64,000 nucleotides of DNA from Maricaulis sp965228215 (GCA_965228215.1 OZ245800.1:868001-932000), one strand, 5' to 3'; positions 1-9,564 are shown, counted from the first letter of the stretch. Translations and numbers: made by a program. Notes: generated by a model not told the origin, from the letters alone.

Positions 1-2527
1 CCAGACCGCCCGCACCCGCACCGGAAGCTGAAACCGAGAACCCGCCGGCACCGCCACCACCGCCGACAGACTGGGCAAGCAGGCCGGTCGCGAACTCGCC
101 GCCAGTCTGGATACGTCCACCGGACCTCAGATCGACCTGGCCACCGACCCCGCCACTGCCGCCACTGCCACCAATGCCGACGGAGACAGATCCTCCGATC
201 GGCCCGCCGGCTGCAGCCACGGAGATCGCGAATCCGCCGGTACCGCCGCCACCACCGACCGATTGGGCAAACATGCCGATCGCGTTCTGGCCACCGGTCG
301 TGATGTCGACACGTCCATCAACATCAACCAGTCCGCCCCGGCCGCCGGAGCCGCCGGAACCACCGATGGCCACCGACACGGCGCCGCCATAACCACCTGT
401 CAGCTGTGCGGCGAATCCGCCATTGCCGCCACCGCCGCCGACCGACTGCGCATAGACACCGTAGGAGCGCGCGCCGGTTGTCGTGATGACCGAGTCGGCA
501 GGCTGACCTCCGACCAGGCGCTGGTTGAAATTCAGATCGACAAGCCCGCCATTGCCGCCGCTGCCGCCGGCGCCGCCGATCGCGACACCCGCGAAGGCGC
601 TCAGCGAGGCTGCGCCACCGGCATTGCCGCCACCGCCGCCGACCGACTGGATGAAAATACCGTGGGAGTCAGCTCCCGTCGTTCCGATGACGCCGCCATG
701 GGTCACCGTGACGGGGCCGGAGCGGCCGCCACCGCCGCCGCGTCCGCCGATCGTCAGGAAAACGCCGCCGCTCGTGCCGCCATCACCGCCGCCACCGCCG
801 ATCGACTGGGCCTGGATGCCCGATGACAGATTCCCGGTCGTATTGATCAGGCCGGTATTCGTGACACGGACCGTGCCGCCTTCGCTGGCATTGCCGCCCG
901 CCCCGCCGATACTGACAAGCCCGCCGCCTGTACCGCCGGCGCCACCGCCGCCGCCAACAGACTGGGCGAAGATGCCGCGTGCCCGGACACCCGTCGTCGA
1001 CAGCGATCCGGCATTGTTGACGACCACCGTGCTGCCATTGCCGCCTGCGCTGCCGGCCGAACCCAGGCCAACCAGGCCGATACTGGTTCCGCCACTGCCG
1101 CCGCCACCACCGACAGACTGGGCGAAGATCGCGTGTGCGCCGATACCTGTCGTGGTGATGACCGACGTCGTTTCAGTCGTGACCGTGGCTGATCCGGCGC
1201 TTCCGCCGACACCGCCGCTGTCACCGAACGCAGCGATACCGCCCACTGTGCCTGCATTACCGCCGCTGCCACCGACCGACTGGGCCAGAATGCCGTAGGC
1301 ATCGGCGCCGGACGTGGTGATGTTCCCCGAATTATTGACGCTGACATTGCCGCCATTGCCACCGGCCGAACCGCCGCCGCCACCGGCGACAAAGCCGAAA
1401 CTGTCGCCGCCACCGCCGGCGGCACCGCCACGGCTTTGCGCGAAAATACCGATACTGCCGGAGCCCGATGTGGTGATGGATCCATTGCTGTCGACCGTTA
1501 CGGTGCCGCCCTGTCCGGCCGTACCACCGCCACCGCCGCCACTGGCGATATAGCCGCTGCCGCCATCACCACCGCGGCCGCTGCGGCTGAGTGCGTAGAT
1601 GCCGTGGGAATTCCGGCCCGTCGTGACGATGTTCACATCGGCGGTCAGATCGATGTCGCCGCCAGCACCTGCGCGCCCGCCAGGCGCTCCGGGAATGGCG
1701 ATGCCGTATCCGTCACCGCCCTGGCCGCCATCGCCGCCCGCACTGATCACGGTGACGCCGGACCGGTCATTGGACTCGATAAAGATATCGCCATTGTTCG
1801 CCGTCGTGACCGTGACCGTCAGGTCGCCGCCATCGGCACCGGCGCCGCCGGAAGACGGGCTCTTGCCGATCGTGGCGCAGCCGAAGATCGGCACGCAGAC
1901 ACGCACGCCGCCGCCGTCGGAACCATCGCTGCCATCGTCGCCATAACTGGTGCGGCTGAAGGGATTGACGTCATTGAGGCCGAAGCCAAGCCCGCCACCC
2001 GATGCGCCGCTGCCACCCGCACCGTTCGGTCCGGCGGCACCCGCCAGATTGATCGCCGTTGACCGGTCGAACACGGTCGCCAGGCCGGCCCGGGTGTCCT
2101 TGCTGTCATTGGTATTCACGATATCGACGGAGACGATCTGGTTCAGCAGGCCGTCGCGCTTCACTGCGGTGACTCGCCAGGTGATGCCGGAATCATTGTC
2201 GGTGAACGTGTCGTTGACGGCATCAACGAGGAGAATGAAATTGCCGCTATTGGTGAGAACGATCCGGTTGCCGAGAACTTCGACGACCTGTTCCGAAGCG
2301 TAGGTGATCGGATTGAGGACGTAGTCGCCGACACTGATGACGGCCGGAGAACTCCGCCGTTTGGCGCCATCCGGCTTGCCTGCCGCGAGGTCCAGTGAGG
2401 CGGGGTTCGCGAAAGCGTGTGCATCCGCCTGCGGGGCGGCCATGGCGAGCGCGAGCCCGCTGGCACTGCCACACAGCGCGAGCTTCCACGCAGAGCGCGG
2501 CGCTCGGCCCACACTCGAACCACTCAT
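1..2527 (-). CDS. Glycine-rich autotransporter-like surface protein, 5' part
   Basis: The frame is open from an ATG at 2525-2527 to the left edge, giving about 842 residues without a stop. The start MSGSSVGRAPRSAWK is followed by a hydrophobic stretch and an alanine-rich signal-peptidase-like site (ADAHAFA), so the product is exported. Residues 40-170 form an N-terminal head. The rest is made of repeats in which short beta strands of the type V-N-N-x-G-x-I-x-T-T-G-x-x-S-x-G-I-x-A-Q-S-V-G-G alternate with Gly/Ser loops (GGGGGxGG). This pattern is typical of large autotransporter passenger domains that fold as a beta helix. The expected C-terminal barrel would lie beyond the window, so family membership is inferred. 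Codon bias creates long open shadow frames on the plus strand, which are not genes. The role is probably adhesion or surface coating. Confidence 0.8.
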   Translation of the reverse strand, partial: MSGSSVGRAPRSAWKLALCGSASGLALAMAAPQADAHAFANPASLDLAAGKPDGAKRRSSPAVISVGDYVLNPITYASEQVVEVLGNRIVLTNSGNFILLVDAVNDTFTDNDSGITWRVTAVKRDGLLNQIVSVDIVNTNDSKDTRAGLATVFDRSTAINLAGAAGPNGAGGSGASGGGLGFGLNDVNPFSRTSYGDDGSDGSDGGGVRVCVPIFGCATIGKSPSSGGAGADGGDLTVTVTTANNGDIFIESNDRSGVTVISAGGDGGQGGDGYGIAIPGAPGGRAGAGGDIDLTADVNIVTTGRNSHGIYALSRSGRGGDGGSGYIASGGGGGGTAGQGGTVTVDSNGSITTSGSGSIGIFAQSRGGAAGGGGDSFGFVAGGGGGSAGGNGGNVSVNNSGNITTSGADAYGILAQSVGGSGGNAGTVGGIAAFGDSGGVGGSAGSATVTTETTSVITTTGIGAHAIFAQSVGGGGGSGGTSIGLVGLGSAGSAGGNGSTVVVNNAGSLSTTGVRARGIFAQSVGGGGGAGGTGGGLVSIGGAGGNASEGGTVRVTNTGLINTTGNLSSGIQAQSIGGGGGDGGTSGGVFLTIGGRGGGGGRSGPVTVTHGGVIGTTGADSHGIFIQSVGGGGGNAGGAASLSAFAGVAIGGAGGSGGNGGLVDLNFNQRLVGGQPADSVITTTGARSYGVYAQSVGGGGGNGGFAAQLTGGYGGAVSVAIGGSGGSGGRGGLVDVDGRVDITTGGQNAIGMFAQSVGGGGGTGGFAISVAAAGGPIGGSVSVGIGGSGGSGGVGGQVDLRSGGRIQTGGEFATGLLAQSVGGGGGAGGFSVSASGAGAGGL

Positions 2528-2668
2528 ACACCATCCCCCTCGATCCGCTGCTTGCGCATGCGGATTTCGTGCCAAGTATTGCAAGCAAATCCGCATCAAC
2601 GAAGGAAAAAATGACCTTGAGGGTCGAGATTCTCGATTCAAGCGAAACGCGTGCGCCCGGTTCGGGGG

Positions 2669-2702
2669 AAAAGAAAAGCCGCGGTCCGGTCGGGACCGCG
2701 GC
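2669..2702 (-). terminator. Rho-independent terminator
   Basis: A 10-bp perfect stem (2678-2687 with 2693-2702, loop GGTCG) is followed on the minus strand by a T-rich tract (2669-2677). It lies just downstream of the stop of the DUF305 gene and upstream of the glycine-rich gene on the same strand, so it probably separates the two transcripts. Confidence 0.8.
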
Positions 2703-2730
2703 TCTTGCTCGATGGTCTGAGGCGATCGCG

Positions 2731-5142
2731 CTAGCGCAGGGCGCCGGCCACCTCGCCGATCACACCCCGCAGGGCCGCCGCCCGGCGAGCCGTAGCTGAG
2801 TCATCGCCGGCAGCCGGCAGGTCGTCGGCCAGGCCGCGCAATTGCTCGGCCAGATCGGCATCGCTGGACCCCGCCTCGACATGCTCGGCCGCCCGGCCCA
2901 GCGCGTAGGACAGGGAGGAGGCCGTGTCCGCGGAGAGCGCGTCGTCGCGCACCAGCTGGTCCAGATAGGCCATGCCCACCACCGGGTGGTTCGGCCAGCT
3001 GACCTGGGTCTGCTGTTGCGGATTGAAGACCGTACCCTGGTTGGCAAGGCCCGCGGCGGCGATCTCGTTCGCGGTGAGGAACTCGCTCGGGATCATCTCG
3101 AACACGTCGAGACCGCGCGCGATCTCCGTGCCGTAGATGCGGCCCTGATACCAGTAGGACGACCAGTAGCCGCCGCTGATCATCACGTCCGGATCGACGG
3201 GCCCGCGATCGAAGAAAGCGATCTCGTAGACATTGTCGCTGTCGGTGAAATCGATCACCGAAATCCCGCCCTGATACCAGGACTGGACGAAGATATCGCG
3301 CCCCGGAACCGGGATGAGGGAACCGTTGTGAGCAACGCAATTCTCTTCTTCGGTCTGGGCTGACGGGATCTTGTAATAGCTGGCAAATTCCAGCTGACCG
3401 TCATTGAGATCAAAGATCGCGTTGGCGCCCCAGTCTGCCGGATCCTGGGCCCGGCAACGCGGCCGGCCGCCACCGCCCCACTCATCGGTAAACAGGACTT
3501 TGGTGCCGGTATTGTTGAAGGTCGCCGAGTGCCAGTACGCGAAGCCGGTGTCGACGACGGCGTCGACCCGGACCGGTGCACGCGGATCGGAAATGTCGAG
3601 GACGATGCCATTGCCCGAACAGGCGCCGGCGGCGAGGTTCAGCGACGGGAAGACCGTGATGTCATGGCACTGGTCGGTCCGGCGGGTGGACTGGGTGCCG
3701 TCACCGTGATCGCCACCGGACCAGAGGCCGGCAATGCGGCCGGTTTCGTCATCGGCGAAGACGCGCGGGCTGTCGACGATGCGCGACGCGGCCGGATTGT
3801 CGACCGGGATCTCGATCACGTCGATCGAGAAGAGTGCCGTTTCGTCATCACCCGGCAGACCGGCAACACAGCCTTCGAGTTCCTCTTCCGGACGGATCGA
3901 GCTCGTGCCGGAATTGTAGACCACGATCGTATTCTCATCGCTCGAGACGACCGAATGCGTGTGCGATCCACGGCAGGTCTGGACCAGACCGACCTGGCGC
4001 GGCGCGACCGGGTTGGAAATGTCGAAAATCCGGATGCCGCGGAAGCGGTCCTCGCTGACCTCCTCCTCGATACCCTGGCGTCCGCAATCGATGCGGCCGC
4101 GCGTGTCCTGGACCGACATGATCATCAGATCACCGACGATGGAGACATCGCCCTGGCCACCCGGACAGACGATCGAGCTGATCAGTTGCGGCTCGTCGTC
4201 GGCGATATTGTAGAGATTGATGCCGTGGTAATTGCCCACGGCCATCAGCTCGCCGGAAAACGCCATGTCGGTCTGGGAGAAGCTCAGGAAGGGCGCTCGG
4301 TCACCGAATTCGCGCTCGACTTCCTCATCGGTCGCGTCAGGTGCGATCAGCGGCGGCAGGCCGGCCGGGTTCTCGACATCGAAGAAGCCGGTGGGCTTGG
4401 GCAGGCTGGCAAGCAGTGTGAGGTTGGAAATCGCCTCTTCGGCATCGCGGAAGCCTGCAGCCAGACCATTCCGCGGATCCTCGGACAGGCCGGACAGGAA
4501 GGCACTCATGCGCCGGATCTCCGCCTGCTGTTCTCCGCGAACATCATTGACGAAGTCGAGCAGGACCGGGTCGTAGGCCGAGCCGCGCTGGTCCAGCAGG
4601 TGATCGACCATTTCGACGGCACCCTCGTGGTGCGTGATCATCAGCTCGAGGAAGAGCGCGTCGAACTCCATGCCGGTCGCTTCGCCCAGAGCCGTCATCT
4701 GCTCCGGGGTCGCCATGCCCGACATGTCATGATGACCGCCATGATGCATCGCATGCGGGTCGTTGAACGGGTCCGGAGCGTCTTCCGAACGTTCGACGAG
4801 CCAGCCACGCATGAACTCGATCTCGTCTTCCTGCGTCGCGTCGATCCGTTCGGCGATCTCGCGAATGGTCTGCGTATTGGTCCGCTCATTGACGAGGCCA
4901 GACATCTGAACCGCCTGGAAATGATGCAGGATCATGCCCTGCATGAAGCGGACATCATCATCGGAATACCGGTTGGCCGCGATCTGGACGGCCTCTTCCG
5001 CCGTCAGCTCGCGTGCAGCCTCACCCGGCGCACCCGGCTGCAGGATCGGCGCGTCCTGCGCCATCGCTGCACCCGACAGGGCGAGGCCCGACGTCATTCC
5101 GATCACGGCGGATCCGATAAAAAGCTTTGCCTTGAGGGCCAT
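2731..5142 (-). CDS. Secreted DUF305 / LVIVD beta-propeller fusion protein
   Basis: 803 residues. I start at the ATG at 5142 because a strong ribosome binding site (GGGAGGA) lies 4 bases upstream and a signal peptide follows (MALKAKLFIG to AMAQD). The frame stays open further upstream, but only over the divergent crotonase gene. Residues about 55-230 are a DUF305 helical domain with two Met/His motifs (QGMILHHFQAVQM and LMITHHEGAVEMV) and a His/Met-rich linker (HAMHHGGHHDM); related domains are often linked to copper. Residues about 255-700 resemble LVIVD-repeat propeller sequence (for example IRIFDISNPVAP and LDISDPRAPV). It ends with a helical tail. It is probably periplasmic; metal binding is inferred from the His/Met motifs. 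The combination of DUF305 with a propeller is unusual. Confidence 0.85.
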   Translation of the reverse strand: MALKAKLFIGSAVIGMTSGLALSGAAMAQDAPILQPGAPGEAARELTAEEAVQIAANRYSDDDVRFMQGMILHHFQAVQMSGLVNERTNTQTIREIAERIDATQEDEIEFMRGWLVERSEDAPDPFNDPHAMHHGGHHDMSGMATPEQMTALGEATGMEFDALFLELMITHHEGAVEMVDHLLDQRGSAYDPVLLDFVNDVRGEQQAEIRRMSAFLSGLSEDPRNGLAAGFRDAEEAISNLTLLASLPKPTGFFDVENPAGLPPLIAPDATDEEVEREFGDRAPFLSFSQTDMAFSGELMAVGNYHGINLYNIADDEPQLISSIVCPGGQGDVSIVGDLMIMSVQDTRGRIDCGRQGIEEEVSEDRFRGIRIFDISNPVAPRQVGLVQTCRGSHTHSVVSSDENTIVVYNSGTSSIRPEEELEGCVAGLPGDDETALFSIDVIEIPVDNPAASRIVDSPRVFADDETGRIAGLWSGGDHGDGTQSTRRTDQCHDITVFPSLNLAAGACSGNGIVLDISDPRAPVRVDAVVDTGFAYWHSATFNNTGTKVLFTDEWGGGGRPRCRAQDPADWGANAIFDLNDGQLEFASYYKIPSAQTEEENCVAHNGSLIPVPGRDIFVQSWYQGGISVIDFTDSDNVYEIAFFDRGPVDPDVMISGGYWSSYWYQGRIYGTEIARGLDVFEMIPSEFLTANEIAAAGLANQGTVFNPQQQTQVSWPNHPVVGMAYLDQLVRDDALSADTASSLSYALGRAAEHVEAGSSDADLAEQLRGLADDLPAAGDDSATARRAAALRGVIGEVAGALR

Positions 5143-5286
5143 GTTTTCCTCCCGAAATTTATTTGCTGCATACACTAGATTTCCCGGCGGCCTCGGCAAG
5201 CATTCTTGCGCTTTGCCCGGCGCTGCAGCCCAGCCGATACAGATAATCCCCTTCCTCCCAAGCTGAGTTGCGCGTAACCAAGGCCC

Positions 5287-6075
5287 ATGAATGACGCCGA
5301 CATCTATCTCGACCGGCATGACCGGCGCGCTGATCTCGTCCTGAACCGGCCGGACAAGCGCAATGCTGTCACGGCCCGGATGTGGTCGGCCATTCCAGAT
5401 CTTCTGGGCGAAGCTGCGCGAGATCCCCGCATCAGACTTCTCGTCGTGCGCGGCACCGGCGGCGCGTTTGCGGCAGGCGCAGACATTTCCGAGTTCGAGG
5501 CGGTCTATTCCACCCGGGAGAGCGCGGCCGCCTACACGGCGTCCATCGCCACCGCGCTGGACCGTCTGGCACAATTTCCCAAACCGACCCTGGCCCGTAT
5601 CGAGGGCGCCTGCGTGGGCGGCGGGTGCGGGATCGCGCTCGCCTGTGACCTGCGTTTTGCCGCCCGCGGCAGCCGGTTCGGCATCACGCCCGCCAAGCTT
5701 GGCCTGGCCTACACGCTGAACGACACGAAACGCCTGATCGACGCCGTCGGTGTCGCGAACGCCAAGGACATCCTTTATTCGGGCCGCCTGGTTGATGCGG
5801 ACGAGGCCCGGATGATCGGGCTCATCAACCGCCTCGTCGAAACAGACGAGCTCGACGCGCATATCCAGGCCTATGCCGACCAGCTGGCCACCACATCAGG
5901 CCAGTCCGCGCGCACAACCAAGACCATCATCAACATGATCCGGTCCGGCGTGTCCGAGGACACGGACGAGACGCGCAAACTCTTCCTGGACGCCTTCCAG
6001 AGCGCCGATTTCAGGGAGGGCTACCAGGCTTTCCTCGAGAAGCGGGCGCCCAAATTCCCGGATGCTGACGAATGA
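5287..6075 (+). CDS. Enoyl-CoA hydratase/isomerase (crotonase) family protein
   Basis: 262 residues, full length for a crotonase. Visible family features are LNRPDKRNAVT near residue 19, the oxyanion-hole segment GAFAAGADISEF (59-70) and GGGCGIALACDLRFA (111-125). The two glutamates that serve as acid/base in classical enoyl-CoA hydratases are not in place: Gly115 occupies the first position and the segment FGITPAKLGL puts Pro135/Ala136 at the second. A reaction other than classical hydration is therefore likely (isomerase, racemase, lyase or thioesterase type), but the substrate cannot be read from sequence. It overlaps the next gene by four bases (ATGA), so the two are co-translated, and it is divergent from the DUF305 gene. 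Confidence 0.88.
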   Translation: MNDADIYLDRHDRRADLVLNRPDKRNAVTARMWSAIPDLLGEAARDPRIRLLVVRGTGGAFAAGADISEFEAVYSTRESAAAYTASIATALDRLAQFPKPTLARIEGACVGGGCGIALACDLRFAARGSRFGITPAKLGLAYTLNDTKRLIDAVGVANAKDILYSGRLVDADEARMIGLINRLVETDELDAHIQAYADQLATTSGQSARTTKTIINMIRSGVSEDTDETRKLFLDAFQSADFREGYQAFLEKRAPKFPDADE

Positions 6076-7217
6076 ATGAAACCGGCGCCCAGCGCCCGCT
6101 CGAAGGTTTGAAAGTCCTCGAACTCGCAAGAATTCTCGCCGGGCCATGGATCGGCCAAACCCTGGCCGATCTCGGCGCAACCGTCATCAAGGTTGAAGGC
6201 CCGGGAGGCGATGACACCCGCAAATGGGGACCGCCCTGGATCGGCGAGAACGCGGCCTATTTTCACGCCTGCAATCGCGGCAAGGCCTCGATCGCCCTCG
6301 ATTTCGACAATCCCGAAGATCTCGATGTTCTCATGGGCCTGGCCGACGAGGCCGATATCGTTATCGAGAATTTCAAGGTCGGCGGTCTGAAGCGTTTCGG
6401 ACTTGATTACGAGAGCCTGGCCGCTCGCAATCCCCGTCTCATCTATTGCTCCGTGACGGGTTTCGGCCAGACCGGCCCCTATGCCCAGCGCGCGGGCTAT
6501 GACGTGATGATCCAGGCCATGAGCGGCATCATGGACCTCACCGGCGATCCCGATGGCCCGCCGCAGAAGATGGGTGTCGCCTTTGCCGACATCTTCACCG
6601 GGCTCTACGGAGTGATCGCCGTCCAGGCGGCGCTCACCCAGCGAGACCGGACGGGTCGTGGCCAGCACATCGACATGGCGCTGTTTGATTCCATGCTCGG
6701 CGTGCTCGGCAATCAGGCCATGAATTATCTTGCGACCGGAACGGCTCCGTCGCGTCTGGGCAATGCCCATCCCAATATCGTCCCCTACCAGGACTTCCCG
6801 GTCGTCGACGGCCACATCATCATCGCGTGCGGCAATGACGCCCAGTTCGAGAAACTGTGCGACCTGCTCGAGATGCCCGCCCCGGATGAGAGCAATCGCA
6901 CCAATGCCGAACGCGTCGCCAACCGGTCGACCCTGATCCCGGCGATCGCCGAACGGACCGCAACGTTCAAGCGCGACGCACTTCTGGCGCGGCTTGAAGA
7001 GGCCGGCATTCCGGCAGGCCCGATCAATACCGTCGCCGACGCGCTGACGGATCCCCAGGCCATCGCCCGGGGCATGGTTCAGGCTTCCGGCGGAATCTCC
7101 CACCTGGCCTCACCCATCAGGATGTCAGACGCGCAGATCGGCACAGATACCGACCCGGCCAATCTCGACCAGGATGGCGAGCGGATCCGGCGCGGCGGCT
7201 GGCCGACGTCCGGCTGA
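6072..7217 (+). CDS. Class III (CaiB/BaiF family) acyl-CoA transferase
   Basis: 381 residues, matching the usual size of family III CoA-transferases. The N-terminus (LEGLKVLELARILAGPWIGQ) and the segment GVAFADIFTGLYG, which carries the presumed catalytic aspartate Asp173 that forms the acyl-anhydride intermediate, are clear. Its start codon overlaps the stop of the crotonase gene (ATGA). It would move CoA between carboxylic acids in the cytoplasm. Together with the crotonase this looks like a two-gene carboxylate activation and conversion step, as in carnitine, bile-acid or branched fatty-acid metabolism, but no gene around it fixes the substrate. Confidence 0.9.
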   Translation: MNETGAQRPLEGLKVLELARILAGPWIGQTLADLGATVIKVEGPGGDDTRKWGPPWIGENAAYFHACNRGKASIALDFDNPEDLDVLMGLADEADIVIENFKVGGLKRFGLDYESLAARNPRLIYCSVTGFGQTGPYAQRAGYDVMIQAMSGIMDLTGDPDGPPQKMGVAFADIFTGLYGVIAVQAALTQRDRTGRGQHIDMALFDSMLGVLGNQAMNYLATGTAPSRLGNAHPNIVPYQDFPVVDGHIIIACGNDAQFEKLCDLLEMPAPDESNRTNAERVANRSTLIPAIAERTATFKRDALLARLEEAGIPAGPINTVADALTDPQAIARGMVQASGGISHLASPIRMSDAQIGTDTDPANLDQDGERIRRGGWPTSG

Positions 7218-7299
7218 CAACCCGGCACTAGACGGGCGACATGCATCCCGCGAACCGAAGGCGTTGAGTTCCGATCTCAAATCGGCTAGAGAGCGTTAC

Positions 7300-7307
7300 G
7301 TTATAAC
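7300..7307. promoter_or_regulatory. Short palindrome upstream of the M3 peptidase gene
   Basis: GTTATAAC is a perfect 8-base palindrome inside CGTTACGTTATAACATCC, 27 bases upstream of the M3 peptidase start. It sits in the likely promoter region and resembles part of a Zur-type box. The arms do not extend convincingly, so operator function is only a possibility. Confidence 0.25.
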
Positions 7308-7333
7308 ATCCTTAATCTCTCAAGGGATTTGTC

Positions 7334-9514
7334 ATGAAGACCGCCATGCTTACGAGCGTCGCGAGTGTCGCGCTCGCTCTCGCCGCCTGCTCTCCACAGA
7401 CCGAAACCACCGAAATGGCCGACGCCCCGGCCGTGGAAACAACGTCCGAGGATTCCGCTGCGGCGATGGATGCCAATAACCCGCTGTTGGCGGCCTGGAC
7501 AACGCCTCACGGAGCCCCGCCGTTTGACCAAATTGACGAGGCGCACTTCCTGCCAGCCTTCGACGCGGCCATGGCCAGCCATAGTGCAGAAATTGACGCG
7601 ATTGCGGGAAATTCCGAGGCTGCCACCTTCGAGAATACCTTGCTCGCGCTGGAGAATTCCGGCAGCGATCTCGGTCGTATCAGCCGCGTCTTCTTCAACC
7701 TCGCGAGCTCGGCGAGCAATGACGAGATCCGCGCGATCCAGCGCGAGATGAGCCCACGCCTCGCGGCGCACTCGGCTGCCATCACGCTGAACGCTGATCT
7801 GTTTGCTCGCATCGACACGCTCTATCAGCAACGCGAGACGCTCGAACTGACACCGCAGCAGGACCGCCTTCTCGAAACGACACGACAGGACTTCATCCGC
7901 GCCGGAGCCCAGCTTGAAGGCGATGACCGTCAACGCTTCGCCGAAGTGCGTTCATCTCTGGCCGGCCTCTACACACAGTTCGCCCAAAACGAACAGGCTG
8001 ACCGCGAGGCCTGGACTCTCGCCCTCGACGCCGAGGACCTGGAAGGCCTGCCGGGCTATATCGTCTCTGCCGCCGCAGGTGCTGCCGCAGACCGCGATCT
8101 TGAAGGCCACGTTGTCACCCTGGCACGCTCCAGTGTCGAACCCTTCCTCCAGACCGCCCCTGATAGAGAGCTTCGCGAAGCGGCCTGGCGCGGCTGGATG
8201 AGTCGCGGCGACAATGACAACGCCAACAATAATCACGATACGATCCGCGATATTCTTCGCTTGCGTCTCGAGATGGCGAATCTGCTCGGCTATGAGACAT
8301 ATGCCCACTATCGGACCGGCGGAACGATGGCCGGCACGCCGCTCGCGGCTGTCTCGCTGATGGAACAGGTCTGGTGGCCTGCCCGTGAACGTGCGCTGGA
8401 AGAACAGGCCGACATCGAGACCCGCATTGCCGATGCCGGCCTCGACCATGCCGTGATGCCCTGGGACTGGCGCTACTACACCGAACAGGTGCGTGCCGAG
8501 CGTTACAGCCTCGATCCGACCGAGGTGAAGTCCTACCTCCAGCTCGACAATATGATCGAGGCTCAATTCTACGTGGCCGAACGCCTCTTCGGTGTGAGCT
8601 TCACCGAGCGCGAAGACCTGCCGACCTATCACCCCGACGTGCGCGTCTGGGAGATGGCGAATACGGAAGGCGAGGTCATCGGTCTGTTCTACGGCGATTA
8701 TTTCGCCCGCCCGGGCAAGCGCGGCGGCGCGTGGATGTCCAGCTTCCGTCCGCAGAACGGCGTGACTGGTGATATCCCGATCATCATCAACAACTGCAAT
8801 TACAACAAGCCGGCTGAAGGCGAGCCCGCACTCCTGTCCTTTACGGATGCGAGCACGCTGTTCCATGAATTCGGACACGGCCTGCACGGTCTTCTATCGC
8901 AAACGGAGTATCCGAGCCTGGCCGGCACATCCGTCGATCGCGATTTCGTGGAATTCCCGGCGCAGATCTATGAACACTGGCTGGAACAGCCGGAAGTGCT
9001 CGAACGTTTTGCCCTGCACTACGAGACCGGCGAGCCGATGCCGCGGGAGTTGCTGGATCGCGTTCTCCAGGCCCAGACGTTCAATCAGGGTTTTGCAACG
9101 GTCGAATTCCTCAATTCCGGCTTTGTCGACATGGCCTATCACCTCAACACCGAACCGGGTGACATTGAGATCATCCCCTTCGAGGAAGACGTGCTTTCCA
9201 GCCGCGAAAATCTCGAAGCCATTCCCATGCGCCACCGTTCGCCGCACTTCCTCCACTCCTTCGCGAGTGAAGGCTATTCGGCCGGTTATTACAGCTATCT
9301 GTGGGCCGGCGTGCTCGACAATGACGGCTTCGCGGCCTTCGAGGAAGCAGGCGATATCTTCGACCCGGAACTCGCCCAGAAACTGCTCGACAGCGTGTTT
9401 TCCGCCGGCGATAGCCAGCCGGCGATGGACGCCTATGTCGGGTTCCGAGGACGCGAACCCAGTGTCGAACCCCTTCTGCGTAATCGCGGATTCGACGACG
9501 AAGCCGGAGGTTAG
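7334..9514 (+). CDS. M3 family zinc oligopeptidase, lipoprotein (Dcp-like)
   Basis: 726 residues, the usual length of a dipeptidyl carboxypeptidase of family M3. The N-terminus is a lipoprotein signal (SVALALAAC, lipid-modified Cys near residue 19) followed by an acidic, Ser/Thr-rich linker, which predicts anchoring in the envelope. The zinc site is His511-Glu-Phe-Gly-His515 with the third ligand Glu540 in DFVEFPAQIYEHW, both intact. AAGGGA precedes the start. M3 enzymes cut short peptides; a periplasmic lipoprotein form would recycle peptides there. A hairpin follows the gene. The substrate is not deducible. Confidence 0.92.
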   Translation: MKTAMLTSVASVALALAACSPQTETTEMADAPAVETTSEDSAAAMDANNPLLAAWTTPHGAPPFDQIDEAHFLPAFDAAMASHSAEIDAIAGNSEAATFENTLLALENSGSDLGRISRVFFNLASSASNDEIRAIQREMSPRLAAHSAAITLNADLFARIDTLYQQRETLELTPQQDRLLETTRQDFIRAGAQLEGDDRQRFAEVRSSLAGLYTQFAQNEQADREAWTLALDAEDLEGLPGYIVSAAAGAAADRDLEGHVVTLARSSVEPFLQTAPDRELREAAWRGWMSRGDNDNANNNHDTIRDILRLRLEMANLLGYETYAHYRTGGTMAGTPLAAVSLMEQVWWPARERALEEQADIETRIADAGLDHAVMPWDWRYYTEQVRAERYSLDPTEVKSYLQLDNMIEAQFYVAERLFGVSFTEREDLPTYHPDVRVWEMANTEGEVIGLFYGDYFARPGKRGGAWMSSFRPQNGVTGDIPIIINNCNYNKPAEGEPALLSFTDASTLFHEFGHGLHGLLSQTEYPSLAGTSVDRDFVEFPAQIYEHWLEQPEVLERFALHYETGEPMPRELLDRVLQAQTFNQGFATVEFLNSGFVDMAYHLNTEPGDIEIIPFEEDVLSSRENLEAIPMRHRSPHFLHSFASEGYSAGYYSYLWAGVLDNDGFAAFEEAGDIFDPELAQKLLDSVFSAGDSQPAMDAYVGFRGREPSVEPLLRNRGFDDEAGG

Positions 9515-9535
9515 CCTTCTCCCCGGCGACCGTGG

Positions 9536-9564
9536 CCGGGCGGTGTCCCCCAAGCACCGCCCGG
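9536..9564. terminator. Hairpin between convergent genes
   Basis: A 10-bp perfect stem (CCGGGCGGTG at 9536-9545 pairing with 9555-9564) lies between the converging M3 peptidase and serine hydrolase genes. No T-run follows on either strand, so it may be a Rho-assisted or simply stabilising hairpin. Confidence 0.5.

Noticed and set aside
3529..5178. 549-codon plus-strand frame opposite the DUF305 gene
   Set aside because: Shadow frame of the minus-strand gene; the opposite strand has signal peptide, motifs and a strong ribosome binding site.
5143..5862. N-terminal extension of the DUF305 gene
   Set aside because: It would overlap the crotonase gene on the other strand and puts 240 unrelated residues before a clear signal peptide and ribosome binding site.
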